Positions 11,747 through 22,975 are shown, counted from the first letter of the stretch. The stretch: 64,000 nt of DNA from Mesorhabditis belari (GCA_958450365.1 CAUEEP010000735.1:2230001-2294000); one strand, 5' to 3'. Notes: generated from the letters alone by a model not told the origin. Program-made: numbers and translations.

Positions 11747-13167
11747 TTTATCGTTTTACCTAAATCTGAAGCAGCTGAATTCGAAATTTTTGAAAAAGAT
11801 CTTAGAGAAACGGGTTTTTTTTTGTTTTGAAATATAAATTCTACGAGAAATATGGAAATATTTTGATGTATAATATTTATTATATAAACAAAGCTTAAAA
11901 GCTCAACAATTGGCTCGTCACAAGCTTTAAGCTTGTGTAGTATAATGAAATGTTTTTAAATAAAAATCAAAACCAAAAGGTTTTTGTAATGAAAAAACAG
12001 AAGTTGTTAAAGAAAATTGTTAAAGAATTCTTTAAAATTGATTTTTTATAATTTTTGCATGTATTTTGCTAGGAAAAAGAGTCTTCGGCGGCAGGCCCCC
12101 AGCGGCCCTGTGCCAAGCTGAGCCTTCTGTTGCAGGCCCGCAAAGGCCTTATAGTGCAACTCTGAGCCTTTTGTACACAGCTGGCCTTCTGTTGCAAGCA
12201 GAGCCTTATAGGACAACTAGCTGAGCCTCTGTTAACAACAGGCCTTCACAAGCAGAGCCTTATAGTGACAACTAGCTGAGCCTTCTGTTAACAACTAGCT
12301 GAGCCTTCTGTTGACAAGCACAACAGGCCAAGCTGGAAAGAGTTTTCGGAAAGAGGCTGTATTTTGCAAGTTTTAAGGCGAGAGAACAATTGGATGAGTC
12401 AATAAGGTGAGCAATCAGTGAAAAACATCGATTTTTGAAGAATTTCCTTTGAGAGAAATGGGGGAAAATTGGCAAAGCTAGGAAATAAAAAATGTTCAGG
12501 GAAGGGAAAAGAAAAAAATAAAGGAAAAAATGGGTTTTGTGAGACGTGATAAGCATTGTAAACACTGGGGATTCTGAAGGGAAAAGGAAAAGGAAGAAGA
12601 TAGAAGGGAAAGAGAAAAGGAAGAAGGTGAAAAGGTGTGAAGATCTAGAATTCTTGAGTGATTTTAAAAGGCGAATCATAAGAATACTAGATTTTGATTG
12701 TGTTTAACAAAAGCTAGATCATGGCTTATGCAACAAAACTAGAACTAATCAAGTTATCAGTTTCTTGGAAATGACAAGTTTTGATGAAAGAGAAAATTCG
12801 GATATAAAAAGTTTTTTAAAAAAATTTCTGAACTAATTGTCCTGTTTTGAGTCTGTTTTGAGTTAAGTTTATGACTTTTTAAAAATTTAAAGCTTTAAAA
12901 TTGAATGACCAGGCGCACTGAGAAATTTTCTATATATAAATTGTCTGATTCAAAAATATAGCGTACATCGAGATTGGTCAACTGAGGCCAAGCGCTGAGT
13001 AGCGACCACGCCACACTCCGTTTGGTCAAACCCGTTTACGAACTTGCAAATAGGCCTCAAATCTGACTTTAGATTCAGCATGAAGAGTCGAAAGTGCCTG
13101 GGTATCAATTTTCAGCCCGAGAAACCCATTCCCTGATTTTTTCTGACAGACGAACATTTTACAATTA
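11747..13167. other. Upstream region of the OATP gene with a GCCTTCTGTT repeat
   Basis: No gene is seen. At 12075-12330 there is a short array of CTGAGCCTTCTGTTAACAAC and CTTATAGTGACAACTAG units. The rest is A/T-rich with purine-rich tracts (12490-12640). Any OATP promoter should lie at 11747-12070, but no motif stands out. Confidence 0.5.
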
Positions 13168-13385
13168 CCGTATTCTCTCTAATAGTAGTGCACCGGGCCG
13201 AGCTGAGTTGATGACTATTTTACGGTTTCTAACTCTTCCCAGAAGCTCAACACTCAAATCCCTCACTAGATCTCATCGTCAGCTACATTTTCCGACCCCA
13301 CATCGATAGGCTCTGATAAGCGGTTCTCGAGATTTCGAGGAATTTAGACGACGATCAAGGTGCGCTACTATTAGAGAGAATACGG
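13168..13385. mobile_element. TAGTAGTGCAC-family MITE, full-length copy
   Basis: 218 bp bounded by TA. The left end reads CCGTATTCTCTCTAATAGTA and the right end is its inverse (TACTATTAGAGAGAATACGG). The interior contains the ATCGATAGGCTCTGATAAGC and CTCGAGATTTCGAGG landmarks found in at least eight other copies in this window. Confidence 0.8.
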
Positions 13386-13476
13386 TATTCTGGCGCACTA
13401 GATTCAAGTCAAAAGGCTCTCTGGCAAAAGGCAAAAGCCTTGCTTGATTGAGCTTGAAGAATTTTGAATCCATTTG

Positions 13477-13695
13477 CCGTATTTTCTCGAATAGTAGTGC
13501 ACCCGGGCCGAGCCGAGTTGGTGACTATTTTACGGTTTCTAAGTTTTCCCAGAAGCTCAGCACTCTAATCCCCCACTAGATCTCATCGTCAGCTACATTT
13601 TCCGACCCCACATCGATAGGTTCTGATAAGCGGTTCTCGAGATTTCGAGGAATTTAGGTAAGGCGCAAAGTGCACTACTATTAGAGAGAATACGG
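13477..13695. mobile_element. TAGTAGTGCAC-family MITE, second full-length copy
   Basis: Same orientation and length as the copy 90 bp upstream. The right end is followed by TA; the left flank has lost its TA. Confidence 0.8.
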
Positions 13696-13750
13696 TATAT
13701 AATTCATAGCAAAGATAACTTCTTTCATTGAATAACAAAAAAGCAAAAAA

Positions 13751-13826
13751 AGATCTCACTGGATCCGAACCCACGATCCACGAATCTGGAGATCAACTAT
13801 CCCATCGGCTACTCCTCGACGCCTCG
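13751..13826 (-). other. tRNA-like module
   Basis: On the minus strand: A-box-like GAGTAGCCGATGG, CTCCAGA at the anticodon-loop position, and B-box GGTTCGGATCC. Arms pair poorly, so it is tRNA-derived and probably not functional. Confidence 0.45.
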
Positions 13827-13957
13827 AAAAATTTTCGTGCACACGGACGGACAGCCTTCAATTACATTGTAAAGGAAAAAGGACAGCCTTCAATTATATA
13901 GTAGATTTAATTTGTCGTTAGTTACTGAAACTATTATTTAAATGTTTTAGTATTTAA

Positions 13958-14197
13958 ATGGATATCATTGAAGTTTTAGTAAAAACAGCTATTGTTCACT
14001 GTATTATCAAGAGAGTTGACAGTCGTTTGGGTAAAAAGAAACGCATAGTTTTAAGCTTTCAAGCAAGCAACGTAGATCCTTGCGAAATTTTCGATGTTGA
14101 CCTTGATTTTGGCAAACTTTACCAAGCATTAGTCATGCAAGAACTTGTCAACAAGTACCTAAGCAGCTTTTGCAGTTGCATCAAGCAGCTTTTGTAG
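13958..14197 (+). CDS. Unrecognised 79-codon open frame
   Basis: An open frame starting MDIIEVLVKTAIV with an acidic middle (DPCEIFDVDLDF). Codon use looks less random than in nearby spacer, but there are no flanking splice partners, no domain and no duplicate copy. It might be an exon of the kinase-like gene downstream. From 14198 to 14800 nothing else is recognised. Confidence 0.2.
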   Translation: MDIIEVLVKTAIVHCIIKRVDSRLGKKKRIVLSFQASNVDPCEIFDVDLDFGKLYQALVMQELVNKYLSSFCSCIKQLL

Positions 14198-14802
14198 TTG
14201 TAGCTGTAACTGAGCTTTACTAAGTCGAGTAAAGTTTTACAAAATCAAGAAATAGAAACAAAATGAGTACAGGTAAATTTTAAATCCAAAGTACAGGTAA
14301 ATTTTAAAACGACTTAGGTAAGAAATGGAAAAGAAAAGAAATGTTTGTATTGAGATGGGAAAGGGGAAAAGGTAGGCTTGGTTTTCTCTATTTCTCTCAA
14401 ATTGTTGTTGTCTCTAAAATGAATCCTTGCGAGTTCTCACCAGGGTGAATCACCCATTATTCTCTTTGGAAAATAAAGGGACAAGGTCATTGTTGAATTG
14501 GGGGGAAATCCTCTCACAGATTCTCAAATCGAATGGATTGTGTGTGGGAAATGAGGGTAATGATGTGATAGATTGTTGACGTGAAGAAGAAACTCTTTTA
14601 CTCTCGATTAGAGCTTTTTCTAAAAAATGGAAACTTTCAAAAAAACCACTGTAACCTTGTATACCTTTTAATTAAACCATTTTCTGAAAGATCTCTTTGA
14701 AAAGCTATCGTCTTAAATTCAAGCCAACCCAGCCCAATCACTTATTGTCCAACTTCGGTATAATAAACAACAACGAAAAAATTCAAATGTCTGCAAAAAG
14801 TT

Positions 14803-14876
14803 TGACTGCTAGTGGACTCGAACCAAGATCAATAGTTTCCGAGCGCAGGCACACTAACCACTAGGCTACGAGCTGG
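14803..14876 (-). other. tRNA-like module
   Basis: On the minus strand: A-box GTAGCCTAGTGGTTAGTGTG and B-box GGTTCGAGTCC about 40 bases later. The sequence that should form the anticodon stem does not pair. It shares the GCCTAGTGG..TAGTGTG block with modules at 43143, 43344 and (in part) 57541. Confidence 0.55.
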
Positions 14877-15031
14877 CTTTTAAGATGGCGTAAAAAAGGC
14901 CTTTCCGCCGGCAAAAATCAGTGTGCCAGAAATTCGAGAAAAGCCTTGATTTTTTCGAAATTCAAATGGCTATAACTTAAGCCAGTAAGACTCACCCAAA
15001 AGGGATTGACTCCTGAGTGGATTGATGACAG

Positions 15032-16063
15032 CATAAAACATGGAATATTCATGGAGTACTGTGAACGGGGGAAATTATCAAATTATTATTAATTAAATTA
15101 TATATTATTGGTTTTCACTTGAATAATTTCCAGATAGGCGCTTCCAGTTTTGTACAATGCCCAATACACCGACTCGATTCGAACGGTGCTCGTTTGGGCG
15201 ACCGGACTTTTCGAGGGCTTGGTATACTTCTGGAGCAAGCGAGGAGTACACCGAGATTTGAAACCGTGCAAGTCGGCTATTTTTCTTGAGTTCTAGGTTA
15301 ATAAGCTTTATAATCTTTAGAAATTAGCAACAACAAGATCACTCAATCTTTAGCATTTTCGTTGACGAGCACTTTGTCTTGAAGATTGGGGATTTCGGGA
15401 GAAGTATCATCAAGGGTGAAGAATCAAAGTCAAGATCGGTGACCGGCACTCCTCGATATCTTCCGCCACCAGCAAAAACGGACGACCATTTAAAAGTCAG
15501 TGCAACGGAACGAAGGACATTAGAACTCCAAACATTAGTTCAATCCGAATGTCAGATCTGAATGCTTACAACGAGTGTCATTCGATCCCGGGTTTCAATG
15601 ATACCAAAATCTTACAGATCTGATAATTCTATGAAAAAGATTGAGAGGCTAATGTCCAGGTGGCCAATCAGCTTAGAGCAAGCTCACTAGCTAATCATCA
15701 GTTTAGAATTCTCATCTCAACGATGTCTACTCGCTCGGGCTTGTCGTTTGGGAGATGATCGTAAGAAAGTTAGATATGTTTATAAAGTTATCCAGTTTTT
15801 TTTTATTAGATTGGTGTTTTCCGAGTATCAAGTCGGTGATGGTCCCTTTAACCAGCACGAGTTCAGCGCTGACGCTCCCATGGGAAATCTCGCTCCACTC
15901 GAAACTCCGAAGTGTCCCGGTTTCCAGGAATTGGCTGAGATCGTCGAGAAGTTGGCATAAAAGTTTTTTAAACATAAACGAGCTCAAGTTTAGTTGCACT
16001 CATTTCGATGGAGGGTTTCGGCGACCCGCATCTCAAGTGTTAAAATTGCTGACTGAGATTCAG
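15032..16063 (+). pseudogene. Protein kinase hinge and C-lobe, probably a decayed gene
   Basis: Exons: hinge piece 15032-15090 (IFMEYCERGKLSNYY, then an in-frame stop with no donor), 15148-15271, 15354-15495, 15707-15760, 15826-15950, 15994-16063. The last five join in phase. The translation has the alpha-E region FEGLVYFWSKRG, catalytic loop HRDLKPCN split by an intron, KIGDFG (the Mg-binding DFG), GTPRYLPP at the activation-segment end, NDVYSLGLVVWEMI (subdomain IX) and FRRPASQVLKLL (subdomain XI). The NIF after HRDLKPC recalls the eIF2-alpha-kinase group. The conserved Glu of the APE motif is replaced (PPPAK), and no N-lobe (glycine loop, VAIK lysine) is visible upstream, so an active kinase is unlikely from this sequence. 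Confidence 0.6.
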
Positions 16064-16302
16064 GTAGAGTTTTCTATTTTTGTTTTATTTCTAATTTCTA
16101 GGTAAATTTTTGTTAGAAGTTTTCTAAAAGAAAAAGCTTTCTAGAAGAAATACGATGGCTATTCTAAAGGCTACGATTTAAGAAATACTTTGAAACTTTT
16201 AAATTCGAAAAATTTAGAAGAACAAATCGCTTCAAGTGTTTGAGAAAATTCCAAAATTCGAAATCACTCGCCTTCAGCTATATCGACCAATTGGTTTTGA
16301 CG

Positions 16303-16881
16303 GAAAAAGCTCCAAAACCGACTCCAAAACCGGACATCCACGGAAAAAAGGTGATGCTTTGTGTTTGGTGGAACAGTAAAGGCCTGGTGTATTTTGAGGT
16401 TCTGGATTCGGGTCAAACAGTTACGGCGAACCTCTACCAAGGCCAATTGGACCGCGTGGACCAGGCGCTGCGACGTCAAGGTGTGGATATGGTGTCGACA
16501 AAATTCCTCCACGACAACGCTCGGCCGCATGTCGCAAAAATCATCCAGCAGAAAATTGAAGAAATGGGCTGGGAAGTCCTGCCTCATCCGCCATACAGCC
16601 CAGACTTGGCGCCTTCCGACTACCATCTGTTCCGATCAATGCACCACTCCTTGGCAGAGAAAAAGTTCAAGAACCGCGACGAGGTCCAAATTTGGGTGTC
16701 CAACTTCTTCGAGTCGCAGCCAGTCGAGTTCTTCAAGAAGGACATCCATTCTCTGCGTGAACGTTGGCGACAAGTCATTGATGCAGATGGCGAATACCTT
16801 TTGGATTAATGTATTGTTATCTTGTTTTTATAATAAAATAAACTTTTAACGAAAACGCGCATTTCTTTTTTACCAACCTAA
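16303..16881 (+). mobile_element. 5'-truncated mariner with intact transposase C-terminus
   Basis: It matches the second half of the element at 28863-30125. An open frame runs to 16809 and contains HDNARPH (second Asp) and PPYSPDLAPSDYHLF (third Asp, DD34D spacing), ending in GEYLLD. The right terminal repeat TTTTTTACCAACCTAA is followed by TA. The left end is missing; the break is at about 16303, inside the transposase. Unlike the full-length copy, this part has no stop or frameshift. From 16064 to 16302 nothing else is seen. Confidence 0.9.
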
Positions 16882-17004
16882 TAAATGAGGTTATTAAATT
16901 ATATTTTTAACTACTTACTTCTCCTTATATACCTTTCAATCTTTAGCATAAAAAGGTTTCAAAATAATCAACGATTTATCGAAAATTTGAGATGAAATCG
17001 ATCT

Positions 17005-18660
17005 TTACAAGTTTGTGTTGCAGAGATCACCTTGACAACACTTGAAATAGCCATCTTCGTGGATACTTTGCTCATCGTGCTGTAAAAGATTGGATATTGG
17101 AAAACTGTCTTAAAAGACTATTAGTAAACCGAGTACGGTAGCTTTTCTGGAAAGCATTTTTTAGAAAACGATCAGCATAGTCTAAATCCAGCCTACTTTA
17201 ACTGTTTCTATGCTTTCACTAGACAAAATTTCTCTACTGAAAAAGCTTAACTAGACTTAGACAAAAAGCTTGACTAGATTTAAGAGTTAATTAGGATACG
17301 GTTGCTTCTTTTTTTGAGCGCATCTTTTAGTAGTTCTTTTTGACAAATCTTTAGACAAAATTTCCCAATAACAAACAAAACCCACTTGACATAAATGCTC
17401 TTCTCCACTTTCTGTAATCACACAACCACAAATTCGTATTGATCTTGGAGTCAAATTCTGGAATTTTGGTTTATTTAGTTTAAAGCACTCAAAACTTAGG
17501 TAACCAATGAATAAACCGTACGATTTCTTTTCTATTTAGTTTAAAGTATTTAAAACTTAGGTAGCCAGTGAAGAAACAGTACGATTGCTTTCTATTTAGT
17601 TTAAAGCACTCAAAACTTAGGTAGCTAATGAAGAAACAGTACGATTTCTTTTCTATTGGGTTGTCCAGTTATGAATGCGCGTCTTTTACTATTTTGTAAA
17701 TTTCTCAAGATACCGAAATGAAGAAAAAGATATATATGAGTATTATTCGAAAGCTGAAGATCTCCTCTACATTTTGATAAAAAAAGGTTTTGAATTTGTC
17801 CAGCTTTTGGGAAAATTGACTGCAGAGAAGAAGAGGTGGCCAAAAAATGGAAGGGTGCTTTTGGATCAAGTTTTGGCTCCTCTCAAATTGAGTTAACCGT
17901 TTGCTGTTTGGCCAATAGATATATTAATACAACTTTTTTTAAATATAAGAATTTGAGAGCATCTTTACTTTTCTTTTCTTTTCTGGGCGGTTATTTTACA
18001 CCATAAAACTTGAGGAATAGCTGAAATGGGTTTTTTCGAAAACGACCTCTCCCTTTGTGCAGTCAATTTCCCAAAAAGTTGAATGAATTCAAAAGCTTTT
18101 TATATCAAAATGTAGAGGAGATCTTCAGCTTTCGAATGATATATAATACTCATATACATATATCTTGAGAAATTTACAAAATAGTAAAAACGGACATTCA
18201 TAACTGGACAACCCAATAGACTTTGAGCAAATTTAGTTTAAAGTATTTAAAACTTAGGTAACCAATGAATAAACAGTACGATTGCTTTCTGTTTAGTTTA
18301 AAGTATTCAAAACTTACGTCACCAGTGAACAAACAGTGATCACCGCAAGCACAATCAACTTGTTCTGCCTGGAAATAGAACTTGAAATTGAGAAACTGCG
18401 CTTGAAAACTGGGCATGGGAGTTGAATTGAAATTTGCTCGATTTTTCAAACTAATTGGAATACGGTAGCTTTTTTATGAAACTTTTCAAAAGACGGTGAA
18501 AAAACTCCGGTATCTGTACAATATTTGCAGTATTTGAAGGATTTTCTGAACTCACTTCATCCGATAGACTCTCGGCATTATTCCTATCGTACCAGCATTG
18601 AATAGAGAGCACCTCAGAGGCAATCGTGAAAGTGAGAATCAACGAAACGATTCTTTTCAT
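17005..18660 (-). CDS. Secreted ten-cysteine (Ly6/ET-module-like) protein, 4 exons
   Basis: Exons 18660-18556, 18368-18318, 17457-17386 and 17079-17005 join in phase to give 100 residues. A signal peptide (MKRIVSLILTFTIASEVLS) precedes a small domain with ten cysteines: QCW, CACGDHC, ICGC, LC and a terminal CCQGDLCN. The CCxGDxCN ending and ten-Cys count fit the Ly6/uPAR three-finger fold and the nematode ET-module secreted proteins. No membrane anchor follows, so it is probably extracellular. Intron 2 (17458-18317) holds a minisatellite that grew from the exon 2 donor and is split by a foldback element. The function of this family is poorly known, and none is claimed. Confidence 0.8.
17458..18317 (-). 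repeat. 59-bp minisatellite seeded by an exon/intron junction
   Basis: Read on the minus strand, two units lie next to exon 2 (the first includes the real exon end and donor) and about three lie next to exon 3, separated by the foldback at 17656-18216. Each unit repeats ACTGTTT.TTCA.TGG..AC, then TAAGTTTT.A.TACTTTAAAC. At the donor position the copies read ACCTAAGT in place of ACGTAAGT. Confidence 0.85.
17656..18216. mobile_element. Foldback MITE with TTGGGTTGTCC ends
   Basis: 561 bp, flanked by TA. The outer 250 bases on each side are inverted copies of one another (TTGGGTTGTCCAGTTATGAA at the left; the inverse at 18197-18216). It lies inside the minisatellite of the ten-cysteine gene. No coding capacity. 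Confidence 0.85.
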
Positions 18661-18920
18661 TTAACCCTCAAATTGGTTCTCGTGAAGGTGTTGATTTGAA
18701 AGAGTTTGGAAAGAAATGAATTTAAATGAAGCTTTTTCTAAATTGTGTCTTCTTTCTACCGTAATCTTGTCTCTTTTTATCGAATTTATTCAATTTTTTG
18801 TGATCTGGTTTAGAAAGGATATTGAAATGGATAGTTTTTATCAAAGATTGGACAAGTTTAGAGAAGAAAGAGAAAGAAAATCGTTTAGAAAACGGTTTAA
18901 ACAAAGCAGAATGCATTCTA
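18661..18920. other. Upstream region of the ten-cysteine gene
   Basis: A/T-rich spacer between the start codon at 18660 and the MITE at 18921. No clear core-promoter motif was found. Confidence 0.3.
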
Positions 18921-19450
18921 TTGGGTTGGTGAATTGGAAACTGCCGGACTTTGAACTAAAATTTATTCAACATAAAACCATAAATTCATTCCAAATAATT
19001 TTCATTATTATTGACGAATTCTGCCCATTTTACAGGCAATTTGCGGATTCCTCTTTCGTAGTAGGATTTTGGTTTGTGTGTGAGAGAAGTGTGAGACTCA
19101 AAAATGGAGGACTGGAGATGTCAGCTGTCAGCCCAGTTTGAGCACTTTCTTCAAAAGAAACCCATTTTGGTGTGAATGGAAAAGTTGTAGAGAATCAAAA
19201 ATTAGGCTTATAGCCAAATTTCCAAAAAGATACACTTAGTAGATTCGCTTAAAATGCAAGTTTTGTGAAAATTCGTAAATTTGGAATTTCTTGAAAACGA
19301 GTTTTTGAATCGTTCTGAAAATTTGGATATAAGCTTAATTTTTGATCCTCTACAACTTTTCCATTGACACCAAAATGGGTTTCTTTTGAAGAAAGTGCTC
19401 AAACTGTCACATATGACAATAGCCCGCAGTTTTTCGATTCACCAACCCAA
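18921..19450. mobile_element. MITE made from the 3' end of a mariner
   Basis: 530 bp, flanked by TA (18919-18920, 19451-19452). The left 160 bases match, in reverse, the right end of the mariner at 47780-49025 (TTGGGTTGGTGAATT, then AAATTTATTCAACA). The right end repeats the same terminus inverted. The centre contains its own inverted repeat (about 19135-19210 against 19320-19410). Confidence 0.85.
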
Positions 19451-19454
19451 TAAT

Positions 19455-20018
19455 AAGAAAAAGATAAGAAAAACTAATTATAATAATAATACTTTATTCA
19501 AACGATAAAGTGAAAGAAATGATAGAGAAATGCACAGTGATACTTAATCATACAATACATACTGAAATCAATAAGCCAATTACTTACGGCAAAGAGCCAC
19601 TAGATCTAAAGCATCGATACGTTTCTTGAATATGAAAAGCGACTGAATTTCTCGTATGTCGTTTGGGAGCAAGTTCCATAATCTCTAACGGCTCTAACGG
19701 CTCTAAGCGGCTCTAACGGGAAATGAATTTGATAAAGAGGCATTGGAAGCAAAGGGAATTTGCAAAAGGAATGAGCCACTTCTGGGCCCTGACCGCGGTT
19801 TAAATTTGAAAAAGTCTATAAAAAAAGGGCTAATCTGTTTACAACGGAGGATTTTGAAAGTTTCGACTAAATCAATGACAAAGCGACGATGCTGTAAAGT
19901 TTTTAGTTCAAAAAAAAGCAAGTCTCTCCTCATAAGTAAAGCTAGAATATTTAGAATAGTCAATTTTCCATAAAGCGACTTTTGTGAACCTCCTCTGAAT
20001 TTTCTCCAAGCGTTCAAT
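19455..20018 (-). mobile_element. Non-LTR retrotransposon (CR1/Jockey-like) 3' end
   Basis: The minus-strand frame encodes the C-terminal tail typical of CR1/Jockey reverse transcriptases: ERLEKIQRRFTK, TYEERLAFFELKTLQHRR, DLVETFKIL and WNLLPNDIR..FKKRIDAL. It ends with a stop at 19580, an AATAAA and a TATTATTATTATAATTA tail. A 9-base repeat (AGAGCCGTT) near 19690 brings in-frame stops. It is 5'-truncated at about 20018, as LINE insertions usually are. Confidence 0.8.
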
Positions 20019-20239
20019 AATTAAACAATTGAAAAACAATTGAAAAACAATCAAATTCTTTAAGGAAATCTTTCGAAACACCAAATTTTAATTAAAATTT
20101 TATTATTTTAAATGTTATTGTTGGGTTTTCGATTCAAAAATAGAAGATAAGAGAAGAAAAAAAAGAAAAAAGAGAAAAAAGACAAGAAAATAGAGAAAAA
20201 GACAAGAAAAGACAAAAAGACAATTTAGAAAAAAAAATC

Positions 20240-20460
20240 AGCAGTCAATTGCGTCGTATTTGAATGAAATTTGAGATGAGAATTGAAATTGAGAGAAATT
20301 GAAGAGAAATTGAAGAGAATTTCAGAATCTCTTGCGAAGATTTACGAAATTTTTGCCATTTTCCAAAAGATTTCCTCAAAAATCCCCATAAATAGCTTTG
20401 GAAATGGAGAATTTTTTGCAAAATCACCTGGTCGATTTTACAGGAGAAATCTCAGAAATT
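20240..20460. repeat. Direct repeat, copy 1
   Basis: About 200 bp including GATTTACGAAATTTTTGCCA and CACCTGGTCGATTTTACAGG. It recurs in the same orientation at 21780-21985, and the two copies flank the minisatellites between them. From 20019 to 20239 the sequence is A/G-rich and unremarkable. Confidence 0.8.
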
Positions 20461-20469
20461 GAAGAGATC

Positions 20470-20895
20470 AACTAGTTTTCTGTTTTAAGGATATTAGATT
20501 GATATCGGACTGATATCAGACTGAGATCAGACTGAGACTGATATCAGACTGAGATCAGACTAGCATAAAGCAAAGGCCCTGATAGCAATTCCATTCGGCA
20601 CTATCATCAATGGTTTGAAGATGGGAAGATCGATAAAAGTGGAGAATACCTTAGTGACATCAGACTAGCATAAAGCAAAGGCCCTGATAGCAATTCCATT
20701 CGGCACAATGGAGTTGATATGGTCAATGGTTAGAAGATGGAAAGAAGTCATCAAATCCGGAATCCCTTAGTGATATCAGACTAATATCCGATTATCATAA
20801 AGCAAAGGCCCTGATAGCAACTCCATTCGGCACAATCTTCAATGGTTAGAAGATGGGAAGATCGATAAAAATGGAGAATACCTTAGTGATCGATA
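20470..20895. repeat. Repeat of about 140 bp, three copies
   Basis: Units contain GCATAAAGCAAAGGCCCTGA, then TAGCAATTCCATTCGGCAC, and AGATGGGAAGATCGATAAAA, with GATATCAGACTGAGATCAG words between them. Confidence 0.8.
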
Positions 20896-21204
20896 GTTGC
20901 TATTTCTTGGAGAATTAATTGTTACACCAAAAAAACCGCGCATTATTTTTTCCTCAACCTAACATTTCTTAATAACCCAATAAAATGAACCTTTACGGTT
21001 AGCAACGGGGATCAATTTTTTGACGAACTTGCAGCTCGATTTTATACAGTTTTTTGTTAATAGCTTTTGATGATACAAATAATTTCTGAAAGTTGACATT
21101 TTAAGCTATCTAAATCTTATTAAAACTTTCTAATCCGACAAGTTTAAGGTACTTAAAAATGAGCTGCAAGTTGGCCAAATTGGCTCCCAAATATCTAAAT
21201 TGGT

Positions 21205-21770
21205 GTTAACCGTAAAGATCCAATAAAAGCTATGGTTCTTTTCTTAGTAGAAAGAACATTAGGAAAGTTATTTGTTGTGACTGAAGTGAAAGAACGATAG
21301 CTTTTAGGGATACTAGGAAGGTCTAGGAGAGTTGTTGTGGCTAAAGTGAAAGAACGATAGCTTTTAGGGATACTAGGAAGGTCTAGGAGAGTTGTTGTGG
21401 CTAAAGTGAAAGAACCATAGCTTTTAGGGATACTAGGAAAGTCTAGGAGAGTTGTTGTGACTGAAGTGAAAGAACGATAGCTTTTAGGGATACTAGGAAG
21501 GTCTAGGAGAGTTGTTGTGGCTAAAGTGAAAGAACGATAGCTTTTAGGGACACTAGGAAAGTCTAGGAGAGTTGTTGTGACTGAAGTGAAAGAACGATAG
21601 CTTTAGGGTACTAGGAAGGTCTAGGAGAGTTGTTGTGGCTGAAGTGAAAGAGCGATAGCTTTTAGGGATACTAGGAAAGTCTAGGGGAGTTGTTGTGGCT
21701 AAAGTGAAAGAACGATAGCTTTTAGGGACACTAGGAAAGTCTATGAGAGTTGTTGTGGCTAAAGTTCTAT
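21205..21770. repeat. 60-bp minisatellite, about nine copies
   Basis: Units: GAACGATAGCTTTTAGGGAT, then ACTAGGAAGGTCTAGGAGAG, then TTGTTGTGGCTAAAGTGAAA. The G/A changes alternate between neighbours, suggesting a two-unit register. From 20896 to 21204 the sequence is A/T-rich spacer. Confidence 0.95.
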
Positions 21771-21779
21771 GATAATTCT

Positions 21780-21985
21780 ATATGAGAATGGAAATTGAAG
21801 AGAAATTGAAGCGAATTTCAAAATCTCTTCCGCAGATTTACGAAATTTTTCCCATTTTCCAATTTTTCCAAAAATCCCATAAATAGCTTTGAAAATGAAG
21901 AATTTTTAAAAATCACCTGGTCGATTTTACAGGAAAAATGTCAGAAATGAAAGAAATCGACTAGTTTTCTATTTTGAGGACCAAA
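21780..21985. repeat. Direct repeat, copy 2
   Basis: Second copy of the 20240-20460 repeat, with small deletions. Confidence 0.8.
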
Positions 21986-22479
21986 AATAGCAGTTATTTT
22001 TCAATTTTGCGACTTTATACATTAAAGTTCAACCACGGCAACTACAAAGCCAACAATTAGACTCAAAAAAAGCCATTCAAAGCTATTCAAAGTCACAATT
22101 GGACACACAAACGTCAAAATTTGCTTACGTCAAATGGTTGAGTGGAGGGAAAGAGTCAGCTGGAAGCTGGAATTGGTCTAAATTGGTCTAAATCTTTCAA
22201 CTGAACTAAAATACATAAAATTAAAGTAAATAATTGAAGTTAAAAGTTGAAAAGCAAAAGATCTTCTAGTTTTACTCTTGATATTGATCAAAAATCACTG
22301 GTTGACCAAAAATCGCTGAAAAATCAAATCCCATTGGGTTTACTTACCGTTTTTTTGCCCTTATTTGTTAAAAGTTAACATTCTTTTCTTCTAAATCTCT
22401 TCTTATTCTTCTTTTATTCTTTTTATTCTTTTTATTCTTTTTATTCTCTTCAAAATCTGACTACTGTAATTGTCTTTGC

Positions 22480-22975
22480 TCTTGCGTTGTTTCCGGGTAT
22501 TTTCAACGAATCGTCACACTTTGAAAGCCTATAACTTTGTCTGGAGATTATATTAGAGTTAACTCTTTTTATAGTATTTTAAAGAGGACATTTCAGGCTT
22601 TTAAATGATACTAAATACAGCTTGATTGAATAATCGAATCCATGAAATCAGAGCCAGCTCTGAGCAAATTCAAAATACTGAAAACTAAGCACTTGAACGA
22701 GTCGTCACACTTTGAAGGCTTTTAACTTTGGCTAGAGCTAATATTTTTGCTACCTTCTTATATCATTGTAAAGAGGACACTTTAGGCTTTCAAATGATAC
22801 CAAATAGAGCTTAATTCGATAATCGTGTCCAAGAAAAACAGAGCTAACTCTGAGCAAATGTGGCCTATCCGACTTGGGTGTCGTGTCGCCTGTGTGCATG
22901 AGATTGAAAAATCGAATCAAGCTCTATTTGGTATCATTTGAAAGCAGTACAAGGGGAGTGGGGTACTATAAAGTA
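22480..22975. repeat. Dispersed palindromic repeat (CGTCACACTTTGAA family)
   Basis: Contains CGTCACACTTTGAAAGCC twice, ATCATTTGAAAGC and GTGTCGTGTCGCCTGTGTGC. Related copies lie at 57065-57240 and 61755-62095. The ends resemble each other in inverse orientation, as in a MITE, but no boundary could be fixed. From 21986 to 22479 nothing is recognised. Confidence 0.6.

Noticed and set aside
14803..14876. Functional tRNA gene
   Set aside because: A- and B-boxes are good but the anticodon stem and acceptor do not pair, so it is listed only as tRNA-like.
17675..17896. 73-codon frame inside the foldback MITE
   Set aside because: Lies within a non-coding palindrome; the inverse arm does not keep the frame.
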